A stretch of 64,000 bases of DNA. It comes from Chthoniobacter sp. Lineage in GTDB: Bacteria; Verrucomicrobiota; Verrucomicrobiia; Chthoniobacterales; Chthoniobacteraceae. The notes under the pieces were generated by a model. The model was given only the letters and a program-made list of their open reading frames with translations. It had not been told where the DNA came from and ran no database searches. Location of the stretch: assembly GCA_021414005.1 (NCBI GenBank), contig JAIOPH010000004.1, positions 186,001-250,000 of the forward strand. Direction: 5' to 3'. Shown one piece after another: positions 8,970 through 17,726 of this stretch (positions are counted from its first letter, which is position 1; each line of letters opens with the position of its first letter). Made by a program: the position numbers and the translations under genes.

Positions 8970-11894
8970 ATGATACCCCCTAAACGGCTTCGCTGCGGCC
9001 TCGCGCTAGTATTGCTGGTCGTGGGCGGGCTGGCGGCGGTTGCGGGGGCAAAGGAGGACCTCCCGCCGCGGGCGACACTCGCGGCGGATGGGCGGTCTTT
9101 CACCGTGACGATGCCGGGATTCACCGGGCTGGCGGGGACTTTTTCCGCGCGGATCAAGGTGGGGGAGGAAAGGCTGGAACTGCCGTCCTCGGGAGGCGTG
9201 GCGGTGGGGCCGGTGGAGCGGGTGGTGGAGGCCACGCCTTATGGCTCGGCGGAGTTGTCGGCGGTGACGTTGCGTTTTGAAAAGGAGCAGGTCGAGCTGC
9301 TGCTGCGGATCGGGCGGGTGCCGGGTGTGCCGGGGATTCTGGCGCAGGCGGGGTTGCGGAATGTCGGCTCGCAACCGGTGGCCGCCTTGGTCTTGAGGCC
9401 GGTGGAACTCGCAGGCCAGGTTGCCGGGAATCCGGCGGACTGGCTGGTCACCACGATGCGGCCCACCGACGGCCAGCAGACGAAGCTCGCCGAGACCGGC
9501 GAGCAGGTGGACTTGTGGGAATCCGGCGGGCTGTATCGCCGGGATGGGGCGGGCGTTTTCATCGGCCCAGTGGGAACGCCGATCTCCTATCTCAATACGC
9601 GCATCGCGCACGGCACCGGCGGGGATTTTGCGTTGAAGGTGGCGGCGCAGATGACCGGCGTGCGCGTGGACCCCGGCGAGACGCGCTGGGGCCAGCAGGT
9701 GGTGCTGCTCGCGGAGCCGCCGCAGCCGGCGCTGGCGCGGTGGGCGGAGTGGGTGGGAAAAACCCACGGCGCACGGACGGCAAAGGGCGCGCTGTCCGGC
9801 TGGAGCAGTTGGTATTTTCTCGGAGGCGAGGTCAGCGGGAAAGATGTGCTGGAGGTGGCGGAGGCGGCGCTGAAGTCGCCGGAGCGGCTGCGCCCGGAGG
9901 TCATCCAGATCGACGGCGGCTACGAGGATCCGCTCGGGAAAAAGGAGACCAACGAGAAGTTTCCGGAAGGGCTGGGCTTTTACGCGCAGCGCCTCGCGGC
10001 CACGGGTGCGCGCCCGGGCTTGCAGGTGAATTTTCCCGCTCCGCCCGACGGCCCGGTGGTGCTGGACCGCGAGGCGTGGATCAGCCTCACCGTGCGCGTG
10101 CGGCAGGCGGTGCTGCGCGGGTTCACCTACCTGAAGATCGATCTCTATCAGATTCCGCAGGGGCCTTCGGATGATCCGAAAAAGACGTCGTTCGAGGCGA
10201 TGCGCGGCGGTTTCACCTGGCTGCGCGAGGCGGCGGGTGAGGAAACCTACCTGCTGCACTGCGATCGTGAACCCAACCGCGCGGCGGTGGGCCTGGTGGA
10301 TGCGAGCCGCACCGGACGGGCGGCGGATCGCGGCGGGGTGCGGGAGGCCATGACCGATGTGCTGCGCTCCTACCAACTCCACGACCGCTGGTTTGCGGTG
10401 GACAACTGCAACTACTACATGGGCACGGATGTCTCGAACCTCAGCGCGATCACCGGCGGCTGGCCGCTGGTGCGGACGTGGATGAGCATGGTCGGGCTGT
10501 CGTGCGGCACGGCCATTACGTCCGACCCGTGGCAGTGGGAGGGTTTCCTCCCCTACCGGCGCAACGTGGAGGTGATGACGCCGCCCGCGCGCGAGCGGAC
10601 CGCGGTGCTCGACCTCTGCACGAGCGAAGACTGGCCGCGCCTCGTGGGGCACGTGCGGCGCGAATGGGGCGACATGGCCGTCGCGCTGCTGTGGAATCCC
10701 GGCACCGCCGAGCGCACCGTCGCGCTGGACTTCGCGGCGGCGGGCCTCGATCCGCACCGGCGCTACGCGGTGTGGTCGTTCTGGGACAACCGCTACCTGG
10801 GCGTGGCCTCCGGCGCGTGGACCTCCCCGGCCCTGGCGCCATCAGCCTCGCAGCACCTTCGCTTCACCGATCTCGACCGCACACCGAACCAGCCGGTCGT
10901 CATCGGCTCCAACCTGCACATTTACTGCGGAGCCGCCGAGACCCGGCGCGTGATCAGCCGGCGCGGCGCGCTGGAGATCGAGTTGACCGACGCGGGGGCG
11001 CGCGACGGCGATCTCTTCGTGTACAGCCGCCTGCCCTTGGTCTTGAAAACGGCGACCGGCTGCGCGGTGACGGGCGTGGCCCAGGCCGGCGAATACGCCT
11101 GGCGCATCAGCCTCGCCGACCGCCAGCGCGGGGCGGTACAGCGGGTGGAGTTGAAGGTCCTGCTGCCCGTCACGCAGCAGCTTTGGTTCTGGCTGCTCAT
11201 CGCCACGGTGCTGGCCAGCCTCGCCTTCGCGGCCTGGCGCTCCGTGGTCGGCCTCCGCCTCCAGCGCCAGCACGCGCTCGACGAGGAGCGCGCCCGCATC
11301 GCCCGCGATCTGCACGACGAGATCGGCGCAAACCTCACGCACATTTCCATCCTCAGCACCCTCGCCGCCAAGCCCGCCGCGACCGACGCCCGCGCGCACC
11401 ACGTTGAGGTGGCCAATGTCGCGCGGCAGACGATTCTGGCCTTCGATGAAATCCTGTGGTCGGTCAATCCGCGCAACGACACGCTGCAAAGCCTCAGCCA
11501 TTACCTCTGCCGCCGTACCGAGGAAATCCTCGCGCCCGCTCAGGTGGCCCACCATTTTTCCCTCGATGAATCCCTCCCCGAACGCATCGTCCCGCCGCAG
11601 TGCCGGCACGGGCTGCTGCTCGCGGTCAAAGAGGCGCTGCACAACATCCTCAAGCACGCCCGCGCGACCTGCGTGGAGGTGCAATGCACCATGGACGGCG
11701 GCGCATTTGTCGTGCGCGTGGCGGACAACGGTTGCGGCTTTGACCCGCAAACCGTCGCCGCCGCACCACCGGGCCGGCAGGGTCACGGACTGGAAAACAT
11801 GCGCCGCCGCCTGGCCGAACTGGGCGGCTCCTGCCATCTCGAAAGCCATCCCGGTGGCGGCACCCGCATCACCTTCCGCCTGCCCCTGGACTGA
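8970..11894 (+). CDS. Membrane sensor histidine kinase with an extracytoplasmic GH36-like (alpha-galactosidase-type) domain
   Basis: I chose the ATG at 8970, not the in-frame TTG at 8934, because it begins a clean signal peptide (positive start, LALVLLVVGGLAAVAGA), giving 974 residues. Residues about 30-260 look like the beta-sandwich that precedes GH36 barrels. Barrel landmarks follow: GWSSWYF (about 277), VIQIDGGY, KFPEGL, GARPGLQVNF, and YLKIDLYQ (about 388), whose KxD carries the GH36 nucleophile; ITSDPW comes later. A membrane helix near 738-760 (LWFWLLIATVLASLAFAAW) leads into a HisKA_3 dimerisation helix, RIARDLHDEIGANLTH, with the phospho-acceptor His near 781. The HATPase module follows, with N-box-like EALHNILKHA and G-box DNGCGFD and GHGLENM. 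The response regulator starts 12 bases downstream, so the pair is probably co-transcribed. The barrel may sense, or hydrolyse and then sense, a galactoside-type ligand outside the membrane (inference). Family assignment is by motif only. Confidence 0.85.
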   Translation: MIPPKRLRCGLALVLLVVGGLAAVAGAKEDLPPRATLAADGRSFTVTMPGFTGLAGTFSARIKVGEERLELPSSGGVAVGPVERVVEATPYGSAELSAVTLRFEKEQVELLLRIGRVPGVPGILAQAGLRNVGSQPVAALVLRPVELAGQVAGNPADWLVTTMRPTDGQQTKLAETGEQVDLWESGGLYRRDGAGVFIGPVGTPISYLNTRIAHGTGGDFALKVAAQMTGVRVDPGETRWGQQVVLLAEPPQPALARWAEWVGKTHGARTAKGALSGWSSWYFLGGEVSGKDVLEVAEAALKSPERLRPEVIQIDGGYEDPLGKKETNEKFPEGLGFYAQRLAATGARPGLQVNFPAPPDGPVVLDREAWISLTVRVRQAVLRGFTYLKIDLYQIPQGPSDDPKKTSFEAMRGGFTWLREAAGEETYLLHCDREPNRAAVGLVDASRTGRAADRGGVREAMTDVLRSYQLHDRWFAVDNCNYYMGTDVSNLSAITGGWPLVRTWMSMVGLSCGTAITSDPWQWEGFLPYRRNVEVMTPPARERTAVLDLCTSEDWPRLVGHVRREWGDMAVALLWNPGTAERTVALDFAAAGLDPHRRYAVWSFWDNRYLGVASGAWTSPALAPSASQHLRFTDLDRTPNQPVVIGSNLHIYCGAAETRRVISRRGALEIELTDAGARDGDLFVYSRLPLVLKTATGCAVTGVAQAGEYAWRISLADRQRGAVQRVELKVLLPVTQQLWFWLLIATVLASLAFAAWRSVVGLRLQRQHALDEERARIARDLHDEIGANLTHISILSTLAAKPAATDARAHHVEVANVARQTILAFDEILWSVNPRNDTLQSLSHYLCRRTEEILAPAQVAHHFSLDESLPERIVPPQCRHGLLLAVKEALHNILKHARATCVEVQCTMDGGAFVVRVADNGCGFDPQTVAAAPPGRQGHGLENMRRRLAELGGSCHLESHPGGGTRITFRLPLD

Positions 11895-11906
11895 GCCTCC
11901 CCACTT

Positions 11907-12560
11907 ATGAAAAAGATCCAGGTCTCCCTCGTCGAGGACAGCGAGAAACTGCGCCGCGGCCTCGCCGCGCTGCTCGCCGACACCCCCGACCTGCACTGCC
12001 TCAGCGCCTGCGCCACAGCCGAGGAAGCCCTCGATCGCCTGCCCGCCGAAGCTCCCGACATCGTACTCATGGACATCCGCCTCCCCGGCATCAGCGGCAT
12101 CGAGTGCGTGGCCCGGGTCGCCGCGCTGCTGCCCGCCACGCGCATCCTCATGCTCACCGCCTACGAGGACAGCGAGGACATCTTCCAATCCCTCGCCGCC
12201 GGCGCCCACGGCTACCTGCTCAAAAGCACCGCGCCCGAGCAACTGCTCGATGCCATTCGCGAAGTCGCCGCCGGCGGCTCGCCCATCTCCGGCAGTGTTG
12301 CCCGCAAGATCGTGGACTTTTTCCGCACCAAACCCGCGGAGCCCGGCGACCTCACCTCCCTGGCCCCGCGCGAGCGCGACGTGCTGCGGCTCCTGGCCGA
12401 CGGCTGCCCTTACAAGGAAATCGCCGCCGCCATGCAGGTCTCCCTCGGCACCGTGCGGACCTACATCGGGCGGATTTACGAAAAGCTCCACGTCCACAAC
12501 CGCACCGACGCCGTGCGAAAATACCTCGGCCACCCTCCCGCCAGCCCGCACCCACGCTGA
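11907..12560 (+). CDS. NarL/FixJ-family response regulator
   Basis: Cytoplasmic transcription factor of 217 residues, partner of the upstream kinase (12-base gap). The receiver domain (about 1-120) has acidic residues near the start (SLVEDSEK), the phospho-acceptor Asp in VLMDIRLPG (about 53), the switch Thr in MLTAYED and the conserved Lys in YLLKSTAPE. The C-terminal LuxR-type helix-turn-helix (about 148-205) reads LAPRERDVLRLLADG, then KEIAAAMQVSLGTVRTYIGRIYEKL. Such regulators usually bind short inverted repeats. One lies 31 bases past its stop and an identical copy lies before 15100, so these are its most likely targets (inference). Confidence 0.93.
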   Translation: MKKIQVSLVEDSEKLRRGLAALLADTPDLHCLSACATAEEALDRLPAEAPDIVLMDIRLPGISGIECVARVAALLPATRILMLTAYEDSEDIFQSLAAGAHGYLLKSTAPEQLLDAIREVAAGGSPISGSVARKIVDFFRTKPAEPGDLTSLAPRERDVLRLLADGCPYKEIAAAMQVSLGTVRTYIGRIYEKLHVHNRTDAVRKYLGHPPASPHPR

Positions 12561-12590
12561 GTGCCCCCGGGCCATCCGAGCCCTCTCCCA

Positions 12591-12635
12591 TGTCAGATGT
12601 TTATCCGACATGACAGATTTTCCGGCCAGGCGAAA
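12591..12635 (+). promoter_or_regulatory. Copy 1 of a shared palindromic regulatory element
   Basis: A 25-base element at 12591-12615 consists of TGTCAGAT, a GTTT spacer, ATCCGACA, then TGACA; the 8-base arms differ by one A/G. GGCGAAA follows at 12629-12635. The same 25 bases and GGCGAAA at the same spacing occur at 15016-15060. This copy lies between the response regulator gene and the PEP-CTERM gene starting at 12713. It is probably an operator or alternative-sigma promoter (inference). Confidence 0.6.
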
Positions 12636-12712
12636 CTGCCCGCGCATTTTGGGACGATCTTCGTAACTTCCCGCAACCCCCATCGATCTCGAACAAGCAC
12701 CACATAGCACTT

Positions 12713-14845
12713 ATGAAACGCTTCGCCTCCCTCCGCACTCGGAAGCCCACCCGCGCGCTTGCGGGCTCCATCGCTGCGCTCCTCGCCGTGCAGGCCGCCA
12801 TGTCGGCGGTGCGGGCCGCGGAAGTTGTTTGGGACATCACACCCGGCACCGTGGGCGCTGGCGATTCAGTCATCACCGGCGGGACTGGCACTTGGGACAC
12901 CACACTCGGCAACTGGACCACGGATGGCGGGGCCAATGATTCCGCCTGGGTCAACGCCAACAACGATACCGCCCTCTTTGGCGACGTCGCAGGCACGGTC
13001 ACCGTGGGCACCGGGGTCACCGTGGGAGGACTGACTTTCAATGACAACCCAGGGTATCTCCTCACCGGGAGCAGCATTACCTTTGGCATCGCTGGCACCA
13101 TTGCCGCAAATGTGGATGCCTCGATCGAGTCCACCCTCGACGGCAGCGCGAGCATAGCCAAAGCCGGCAGCGGCACCCTTACCCTCTCCGGTGCCAATAC
13201 CTTTACCGGGCAGTTGAGCGTGCAAGATGGCAGGCTGGCCATCGGCACGATCAATAATGCCAGTACCAGCGGCACGTTGGGCTTTAGTGCCAACTCCGTG
13301 ATCCTCGGCACCACTGGCGGGACTGGCACTTTGCAATACACCGGCGGCACGGCCAGCAGCACGAAGCGATTCACCATGGCCTCAGGCGGCACCGGTGCCT
13401 TTCAGGTGAATGCGGCGGGAACCACCCTGACGCTCAGCGGCGTGATCGACGGCAGCGGCACACTCACGAAAACCGGCCCAGGCACCCTCACCCTCACCGC
13501 TACCAACACCTACTCGGGCAAGACCGTCGTCAGCGCCGGCATGCTGCGAATATCCACCGACCGCGGGCTGGGCGCGGTCCCCGGCGGCTTTCAGGCGGAT
13601 AATGTCACCTTGAACAACGGCGCGAGCCTGTACAAGGCCGCCGGTGGGAATACCACCCTGGCTGCCAATCGCGGCATTACCCTCGGCAGCGGCGTCCAGA
13701 CCTTGCAGCACAATGGCAGTGGCTGGTTTCGGATCGACGCCGTGATCAGTGGGACCGGAGGCTTGGACGTCCGCAGCGACGGCGGGAATGACCTGCGACT
13801 TGGCGGGGCCAACACCTATACCGGCGACACTCGGCTCTTTTCCAATCTGGGGATGTTCAACGCCTCCGTTCTCCAATTCAGCACCCTCGACTATAACAAC
13901 TACGGCGGTCAGCTCAATTACCTTACATCGAGCGGCTTTACTGCCGTGACCTTCGGCGGCCTAAAAGGCGCGCAAAACCTCGCCATCGGCACCGTGGCCC
14001 TCTCCCTGGGCAACAACAACAACTCCACGAGTTACACCGGTGTGCTGAGTGGCAGCGGCGGCTCCGTGAGCAAAATCGGCACCGGCACCCTGACCCTGTC
14101 CGGGGCCAATACCTACACCGGGGCGACGACGGTCGCCAATGGCATCCTCCGCGCGGCGAGCATCACCGTCAGCGGCGCGGCCAGCAACCTTGGCAACGCC
14201 ACGAGCGCGGTGATCCTCGGCGCGGCCAGCACCAAAGGCACGCTCTCCTACACCGGCGGCAGCGCCAGCTTCACGCGGGGACTGACCGTGCAGGCGGGCG
14301 GCGGGGAGGTGGAAACAGTGAACGCGGCCACCACGCTCACGCTCGCCACCGGCGCAGTCAGCGGCTCGGGCACCACGCTGACGCTCTCCGGAGCTGGCAC
14401 TACGACCGTCAACACCACCGTCAACCTCGGTGCCCTGGTCAAGAGCGGCACAGGCACGCTGAACATCAGCGGCGGCACGCAGACGTATCAGACCCTCACC
14501 ACCACCGCCGGAGCCGGGGTCACGAATGTGAACACGGCCATCGGCAGCGGCACGACCGATGTCGTGGCCAATGCCAACCTCAGCTTCGGCACCGTCAGCC
14601 AGACCCTGAACTCCCTGACCATCGGCACCGGCGCGACGGTCACCTTTACCAGCGGCACCGCCGGTTTCACGGACTCCGGCGGAGCCAAAGGCCTGAGCTT
14701 CCGCGGTCCCGCCGCGGTCCCCGAGCCCGGCACCCTCGGCCTCCTCCTCATTGGCGCGCTCGGCCTGCTGCACCGCCGCCGTGGCACGAAAAGTAGCTTG
14801 GACTTTAGTCCAAAGTCCAAACGCCCCGTGTTTGCTTTGGACTGA
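12713..14845 (+). CDS. PEP-CTERM protein with autotransporter-type beta-strand repeats
   Basis: Exported surface or matrix protein of 710 residues. The signal peptide has a basic start (MKRFASLRTRKPTRALAG), a hydrophobic core and cleavage near AVRAAE (about 36). The body is beta-strand repeats such as KAGSGTLTLSGANTFTGQL, GTGTLTLSGANTYTGATTV and KSGTGTLNISGGTQTYQ. The PEP-CTERM tail begins with VPEPGTLGLLLIGALGLL near 669, then HRRRG. Unusually, the frame runs about 18 residues past the basic cluster into a palindromic repeat (14800-14850), so the stop lies inside a hairpin. The last 80 residues closely parallel the giant protein at 1-8787, suggesting duplication. The shared element at 12591 lies about 100 bases upstream. 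Function (adhesion, matrix) is inferred. Confidence 0.88.
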   Translation: MKRFASLRTRKPTRALAGSIAALLAVQAAMSAVRAAEVVWDITPGTVGAGDSVITGGTGTWDTTLGNWTTDGGANDSAWVNANNDTALFGDVAGTVTVGTGVTVGGLTFNDNPGYLLTGSSITFGIAGTIAANVDASIESTLDGSASIAKAGSGTLTLSGANTFTGQLSVQDGRLAIGTINNASTSGTLGFSANSVILGTTGGTGTLQYTGGTASSTKRFTMASGGTGAFQVNAAGTTLTLSGVIDGSGTLTKTGPGTLTLTATNTYSGKTVVSAGMLRISTDRGLGAVPGGFQADNVTLNNGASLYKAAGGNTTLAANRGITLGSGVQTLQHNGSGWFRIDAVISGTGGLDVRSDGGNDLRLGGANTYTGDTRLFSNLGMFNASVLQFSTLDYNNYGGQLNYLTSSGFTAVTFGGLKGAQNLAIGTVALSLGNNNNSTSYTGVLSGSGGSVSKIGTGTLTLSGANTYTGATTVANGILRAASITVSGAASNLGNATSAVILGAASTKGTLSYTGGSASFTRGLTVQAGGGEVETVNAATTLTLATGAVSGSGTTLTLSGAGTTTVNTTVNLGALVKSGTGTLNISGGTQTYQTLTTTAGAGVTNVNTAIGSGTTDVVANANLSFGTVSQTLNSLTIGTGATVTFTSGTAGFTDSGGAKGLSFRGPAAVPEPGTLGLLLIGALGLLHRRRGTKSSLDFSPKSKRPVFALD

Positions 14846-14850
14846 AGTCC
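14800..14850. repeat. REP-like hairpin overlapping the 3' end of the PEP-CTERM gene
   Basis: GGACTTTAGTCCAAAG (14800-14815) pairs with CTTTGGACTGAAGTCC (14835-14850): 16 pairs with one G-U and a 19-base loop. Each arm itself contains a near-palindrome, GGACT(TT/GA)AGTCC. The structure spans the stop codon at 14843-14845 and codes for the last residues of the protein. It looks like an interspersed repeat that could also act as a transcript-end hairpin. Confidence 0.6.
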
Positions 14851-14943
14851 GATCTCCATTTTTCCAGGGCCGATTGGCGTTGGTCCTTGGGGAAAACGGG
14901 GGTCCGGAGCCTCGTAGTGGTGGCTCTGGACCTTCTTAGGGTC

Positions 14944-14975
14944 GAAAGCCGGGCGGTGCGCACCGCCCGGCTTTC
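14944..14975. terminator. Perfect 32-base palindrome, probable bidirectional terminator
   Basis: GAAAGCCGGGCGGTGC (14944-14959) is followed directly by its exact reverse complement (14960-14975). The cruciform is GC-rich and its arms end in CTTTC on either strand, about 100 bases after the PEP-CTERM gene. The remainder of 14846-15099 holds only this and the regulatory element at 15016. Confidence 0.65.
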
Positions 14976-15015
14976 ATCGCCTGCGGTTGAAAAGGGGCTG
15001 CTCCGGGGCCGCCCG

Positions 15016-15060
15016 TGTCAGATGTTTATCCGACATGACAAAATGCCCAGACCGGCGAAA
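15016..15060 (+). promoter_or_regulatory. Copy 2 of the shared palindromic regulatory element
   Basis: Positions 15016-15040 are identical over 25 bases to 12591-12615, and GGCGAAA recurs at 15054-15060 with the same 13-base spacing. The bases between and after are not conserved, which argues for selection on the element and not a recent copy of the whole region. The next start codon is at 15100. Confidence 0.6.
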
Positions 15061-15099
15061 GTACGCGTCTTTCCAAAACCAACCCAACCAAACCTACCC

Positions 15100-15870
15100 A
15101 TGAAAAAACTGAATTTGCTCCACCACACTCTGACCCTGCTGGCTGCGGCCACCGTTGCGGCGCTGTCCGGCCAGGCTCTGGCCGAGGACAAGGCGACGGG
15201 TGCCTGGAAGCAAATCGGCGAGGCGCCGGGCGTGGTGGCGATGGCGGGCACGGATGGCAAGCTGTTTGCCATCACGGGGTCGAAGAAGCTGCAGGTGTGC
15301 GACCCGACGGCGACGCCGGTGGTGTGGAAGGAAATCGGCGACGGCCCCGGCGGCAATGTCGTGGCGATGGGGGTTTCGGACGGGAAGATTTTTGCCTCCA
15401 CGGATGCGCGTTCGGCGGGGCGGCTCGCCGTGCGCGAGGCGGTCGCGACCTCCGCGGCGTGGCAGGATCAGGGGCACGCGTGGTGCCTCGTGGGCATGGC
15501 CGGCGCGCCAGGCAAGATGTATGGGCTGGTGGACACCAAGGAGGTGGGGTCCGAGGTGGCCGTGATGGTGCGGGACAACGCGGGCAAGGCGAATGAGAAC
15601 GCGGGGCGCGGTCTGGATGGCATTCCGTGGAATGGGGTGGATCGCCGCCCGCCGGTGGGCGCGCTGGCGATGGCGGAGGTGGGTGGGAAGTATTTCGTGG
15701 CGACCAAGGAGGATGCGCTCTACGCGGGCAACCCGACCAAGCCGGACGTGAAATGGGAGCAGATCGGCGACGCCGCCGGGGTGACTGTTCTGGCGGGCAA
15801 TGGCTCGAATCTTTTCGCCGTAACCAAGAGCGGCAAGCTCCTGGTGTGGGAAGCGAAGGCGGTCAGGTAA
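15100..15870 (+). CDS. Secreted beta-propeller-like protein of unknown function
   Basis: 256 residues. I used the ATG at 15100; an in-frame start at 14887 would run through a palindrome and the regulatory element and would lack a signal peptide. From 15100 there is a clear one: MKKLNLLHHTLTLLAAATVA, with cleavage near ALAED (about 28). The rest is a series of roughly 45-residue modules, for example WKQIGEAPGVVAMAGTDGK, LFAITGSKKL and WEQIGDAAGVTVLAGNGSN. This pattern suggests a small propeller or tachylectin-like fold. No catalytic motif was recognised. It shares the upstream palindrome with the PEP-CTERM gene at 12713, so the two are probably co-regulated. Confidence 0.75.
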   Translation: MKKLNLLHHTLTLLAAATVAALSGQALAEDKATGAWKQIGEAPGVVAMAGTDGKLFAITGSKKLQVCDPTATPVVWKEIGDGPGGNVVAMGVSDGKIFASTDARSAGRLAVREAVATSAAWQDQGHAWCLVGMAGAPGKMYGLVDTKEVGSEVAVMVRDNAGKANENAGRGLDGIPWNGVDRRPPVGALAMAEVGGKYFVATKEDALYAGNPTKPDVKWEQIGDAAGVTVLAGNGSNLFAVTKSGKLLVWEAKAVR

Positions 15871-15938
15871 TCCGCCAGATCAAGGCCGGGGGACGTGCCT
15901 GCGTGGGCGGGGTCATCGGCACGAACTGAATCATTCAC

Positions 15939-15982
15939 CCGTGGCGCAGACTTTCGCGAGAAGGACTGCGCCACGGCTTTTT
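15939..15982 (+). terminator. Rho-independent terminator
   Basis: CCGTGGCGCAG (15939-15949) pairs perfectly with CTGCGCCACGG (15966-15976), followed by CTTTTT (15977-15982). It lies 68 bases after the stop of the secreted propeller-like gene and just before the next signal-peptide gene. Confidence 0.75.
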
Positions 15983-16001
15983 CAACCCAACACTCTTTTC
16001 C

Positions 16002-17726
16002 ATGAACCCACTCACCAAACACCTCCACCGATGGCTTGCCCTCGGCGCTGCGGCGCTGCTGCTCGCCACCAACGCACGGGCCGCTGAACTGAATGCGCGG
16101 GAGCTGGACGCGGCGATCCAGTCGGGCGACTTCACCGCTTTCAACACCGCCATCACCGCATCGCTTGCGAAGAAAGTGCCGGTGGATGCGAAGCTGATTT
16201 CGGAAGCCGCCATGCAGCCGCTGCTCACCGACCCGACATTCGTGGGCGGGCTGAGTCAGCGGCAGTTTGTGGCCAAGGTCGGGGCGGCGGAGTTGGGTGC
16301 TTTTGCGAAGGCCGCGCCGGACAACAAAAAATTCCTGACGTGGCTGCTCCACAGCACGGAGACCATGGATGGCTGTCTGCTCGCGGTGACGCCGACGGGA
16401 CTCAAAGCGCGCGAGGAAAACAACTGGAGGGTGCCTGCGGATGCGCTGGCGATTTGGAAAAAGATTTACGATGCGGACCCCGATTCGCGGCAGGGCATTT
16501 ATTTGAAACTGGCCATGGCCACGGCCATCGCGCCGCCCGGACGGGTGAACATCGGGGCCGGTGGTGCGACCACGCCCGCTGACGCACTGGTGCGCTACAA
16601 GTATTTTAAGACGGCGCATCAAAAGAAGGAACTGGCGGCGAGTTTCGAAAAACTCGGGGTGTGGGATTTGACGAAGGTGGTTTCCTCGGGCGCATCGGAC
16701 GACGACCTTACGTGGGGCCGGGAAATGGTGAACACTTTCCGCCCCGACCTGCGCACGACGGAGATGATGGTGGACCTCACCAGCTCCGTCTGGCGCCGGG
16801 CGTCGCCGGTGCCTTACACAAACATGAAAACGGTGCTGCAAGGCGGCGGAAAATGCGGCCCGCGCTCGTCGTTCGCCGTGTTCATCAATCACGCGTTCGG
16901 CATCCCGGCCATCGGCGTGGCGCAACCGGCCCACGCGTGTGTGGCGTGGCGCGGAGTGGATGGCGTGTGGCGCGTCGGCTACGGCAAAGGATGGGCGGCG
17001 TCTCGGCTCGACGGGCTGAGCGGGCCGGATTTTGTCGAAGGCTCGCTGGCGCGTTCGCGAGCGGCGCAGTTTTCACAAGTGGAACATCTGCGCTGGCTCT
17101 CCGCCGCGCTGCCTACGCACGAGCAGACAGCCGCAGTTTTGGCCCTCGGCCAAAAAATCGTGGCCGAACGTCACGGCGGCCTGGTGGACTTGAACGCATC
17201 GCTCAAACCGGAGGAAGCGGACGCGGATCCCGGAGCGGACGCAGCCAAGGCGGGCGCACAGGCGGGTAAAAAAGACAGCAGCACGAACACGCCGACGGGG
17301 CCGCTCAAGCCGGTGAACGGAGCCTTCCACGTGAACGCAGCTACGTACGTGAAGCAAGAGGGCCAGACCTTGTGGGGCGGCCCGAGCATCATCGTGCAGG
17401 ACTGCGCGACGGGCGGAAAGCAGATCCATTTCCCCATGGCGCTCCGCTATTCTTGGACGGAATACACGCTCGATGCACCCGCCGCCGGGAAATACGAAAT
17501 CACGATGAAGGCAGCGGCCATCAACGACGGGCAATATCTCGAAGTCGGCTCGGATGCTTTCAATGCCGTCCGCATCGCGAAGATTCCGATGAACCACGGA
17601 TTGTGGGTCAAGACCGAGCCGGTGGAAATCAAGCTGGTCGAAGGCGTGCAGAACATCCGCATCAACGCACCCAGCCAGCGCGGCGTGACGCTCCACTCCT
17701 TTGATATCAAACCCAAAGGAAACTAA
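16002..17726 (+). CDS. Secreted transglutaminase-like protein with C-terminal carbohydrate-binding-like domain
   Basis: 574 residues with a signal peptide (WLALGAAALLLATNARAAE, cleavage near 27). The central region has GGGKCGPRSSF (Cys about 285), then AIGVAQPAHACVAW (His about 312) and a VDGVWRVGYG segment. This Cys-His-Asp order is typical of transglutaminase-like (papain-fold) domains. After a linker rich in Ala, Asp and Lys (about 400-435), residues 440-574 look like a CBM6/35-type beta-sandwich: YTLDAPAAGKYEITMKAAA, then VEIKLVEGVQNIRI and a C-terminal SFDIKPKGN. It heads a run of secreted carbohydrate-active genes. Its last 34 bases recur at 20320-20353. Catalytic activity is unproven. 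Confidence 0.7.
   Translation: MNPLTKHLHRWLALGAAALLLATNARAAELNARELDAAIQSGDFTAFNTAITASLAKKVPVDAKLISEAAMQPLLTDPTFVGGLSQRQFVAKVGAAELGAFAKAAPDNKKFLTWLLHSTETMDGCLLAVTPTGLKAREENNWRVPADALAIWKKIYDADPDSRQGIYLKLAMATAIAPPGRVNIGAGGATTPADALVRYKYFKTAHQKKELAASFEKLGVWDLTKVVSSGASDDDLTWGREMVNTFRPDLRTTEMMVDLTSSVWRRASPVPYTNMKTVLQGGGKCGPRSSFAVFINHAFGIPAIGVAQPAHACVAWRGVDGVWRVGYGKGWAASRLDGLSGPDFVEGSLARSRAAQFSQVEHLRWLSAALPTHEQTAAVLALGQKIVAERHGGLVDLNASLKPEEADADPGADAAKAGAQAGKKDSSTNTPTGPLKPVNGAFHVNAATYVKQEGQTLWGGPSIIVQDCATGGKQIHFPMALRYSWTEYTLDAPAAGKYEITMKAAAINDGQYLEVGSDAFNAVRIAKIPMNHGLWVKTEPVEIKLVEGVQNIRINAPSQRGVTLHSFDIKPKGN

Noticed and set aside
9006..10757. Minus-strand frame of 583 codons opposite the GH36-like kinase
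   Set aside because: Arg/His/Pro-rich translation without motifs; the plus strand has clear GH36 and kinase motifs.
10842..12710. Minus-strand frame of 622 codons across the kinase and regulator genes
   Set aside because: Gly/Gly-Val-rich shadow spanning two well-supported genes on the other strand.
14887..15099. Upstream extension of the secreted propeller-like gene
   Set aside because: It would place a palindrome and the regulatory element inside the coding region and bury the signal peptide.
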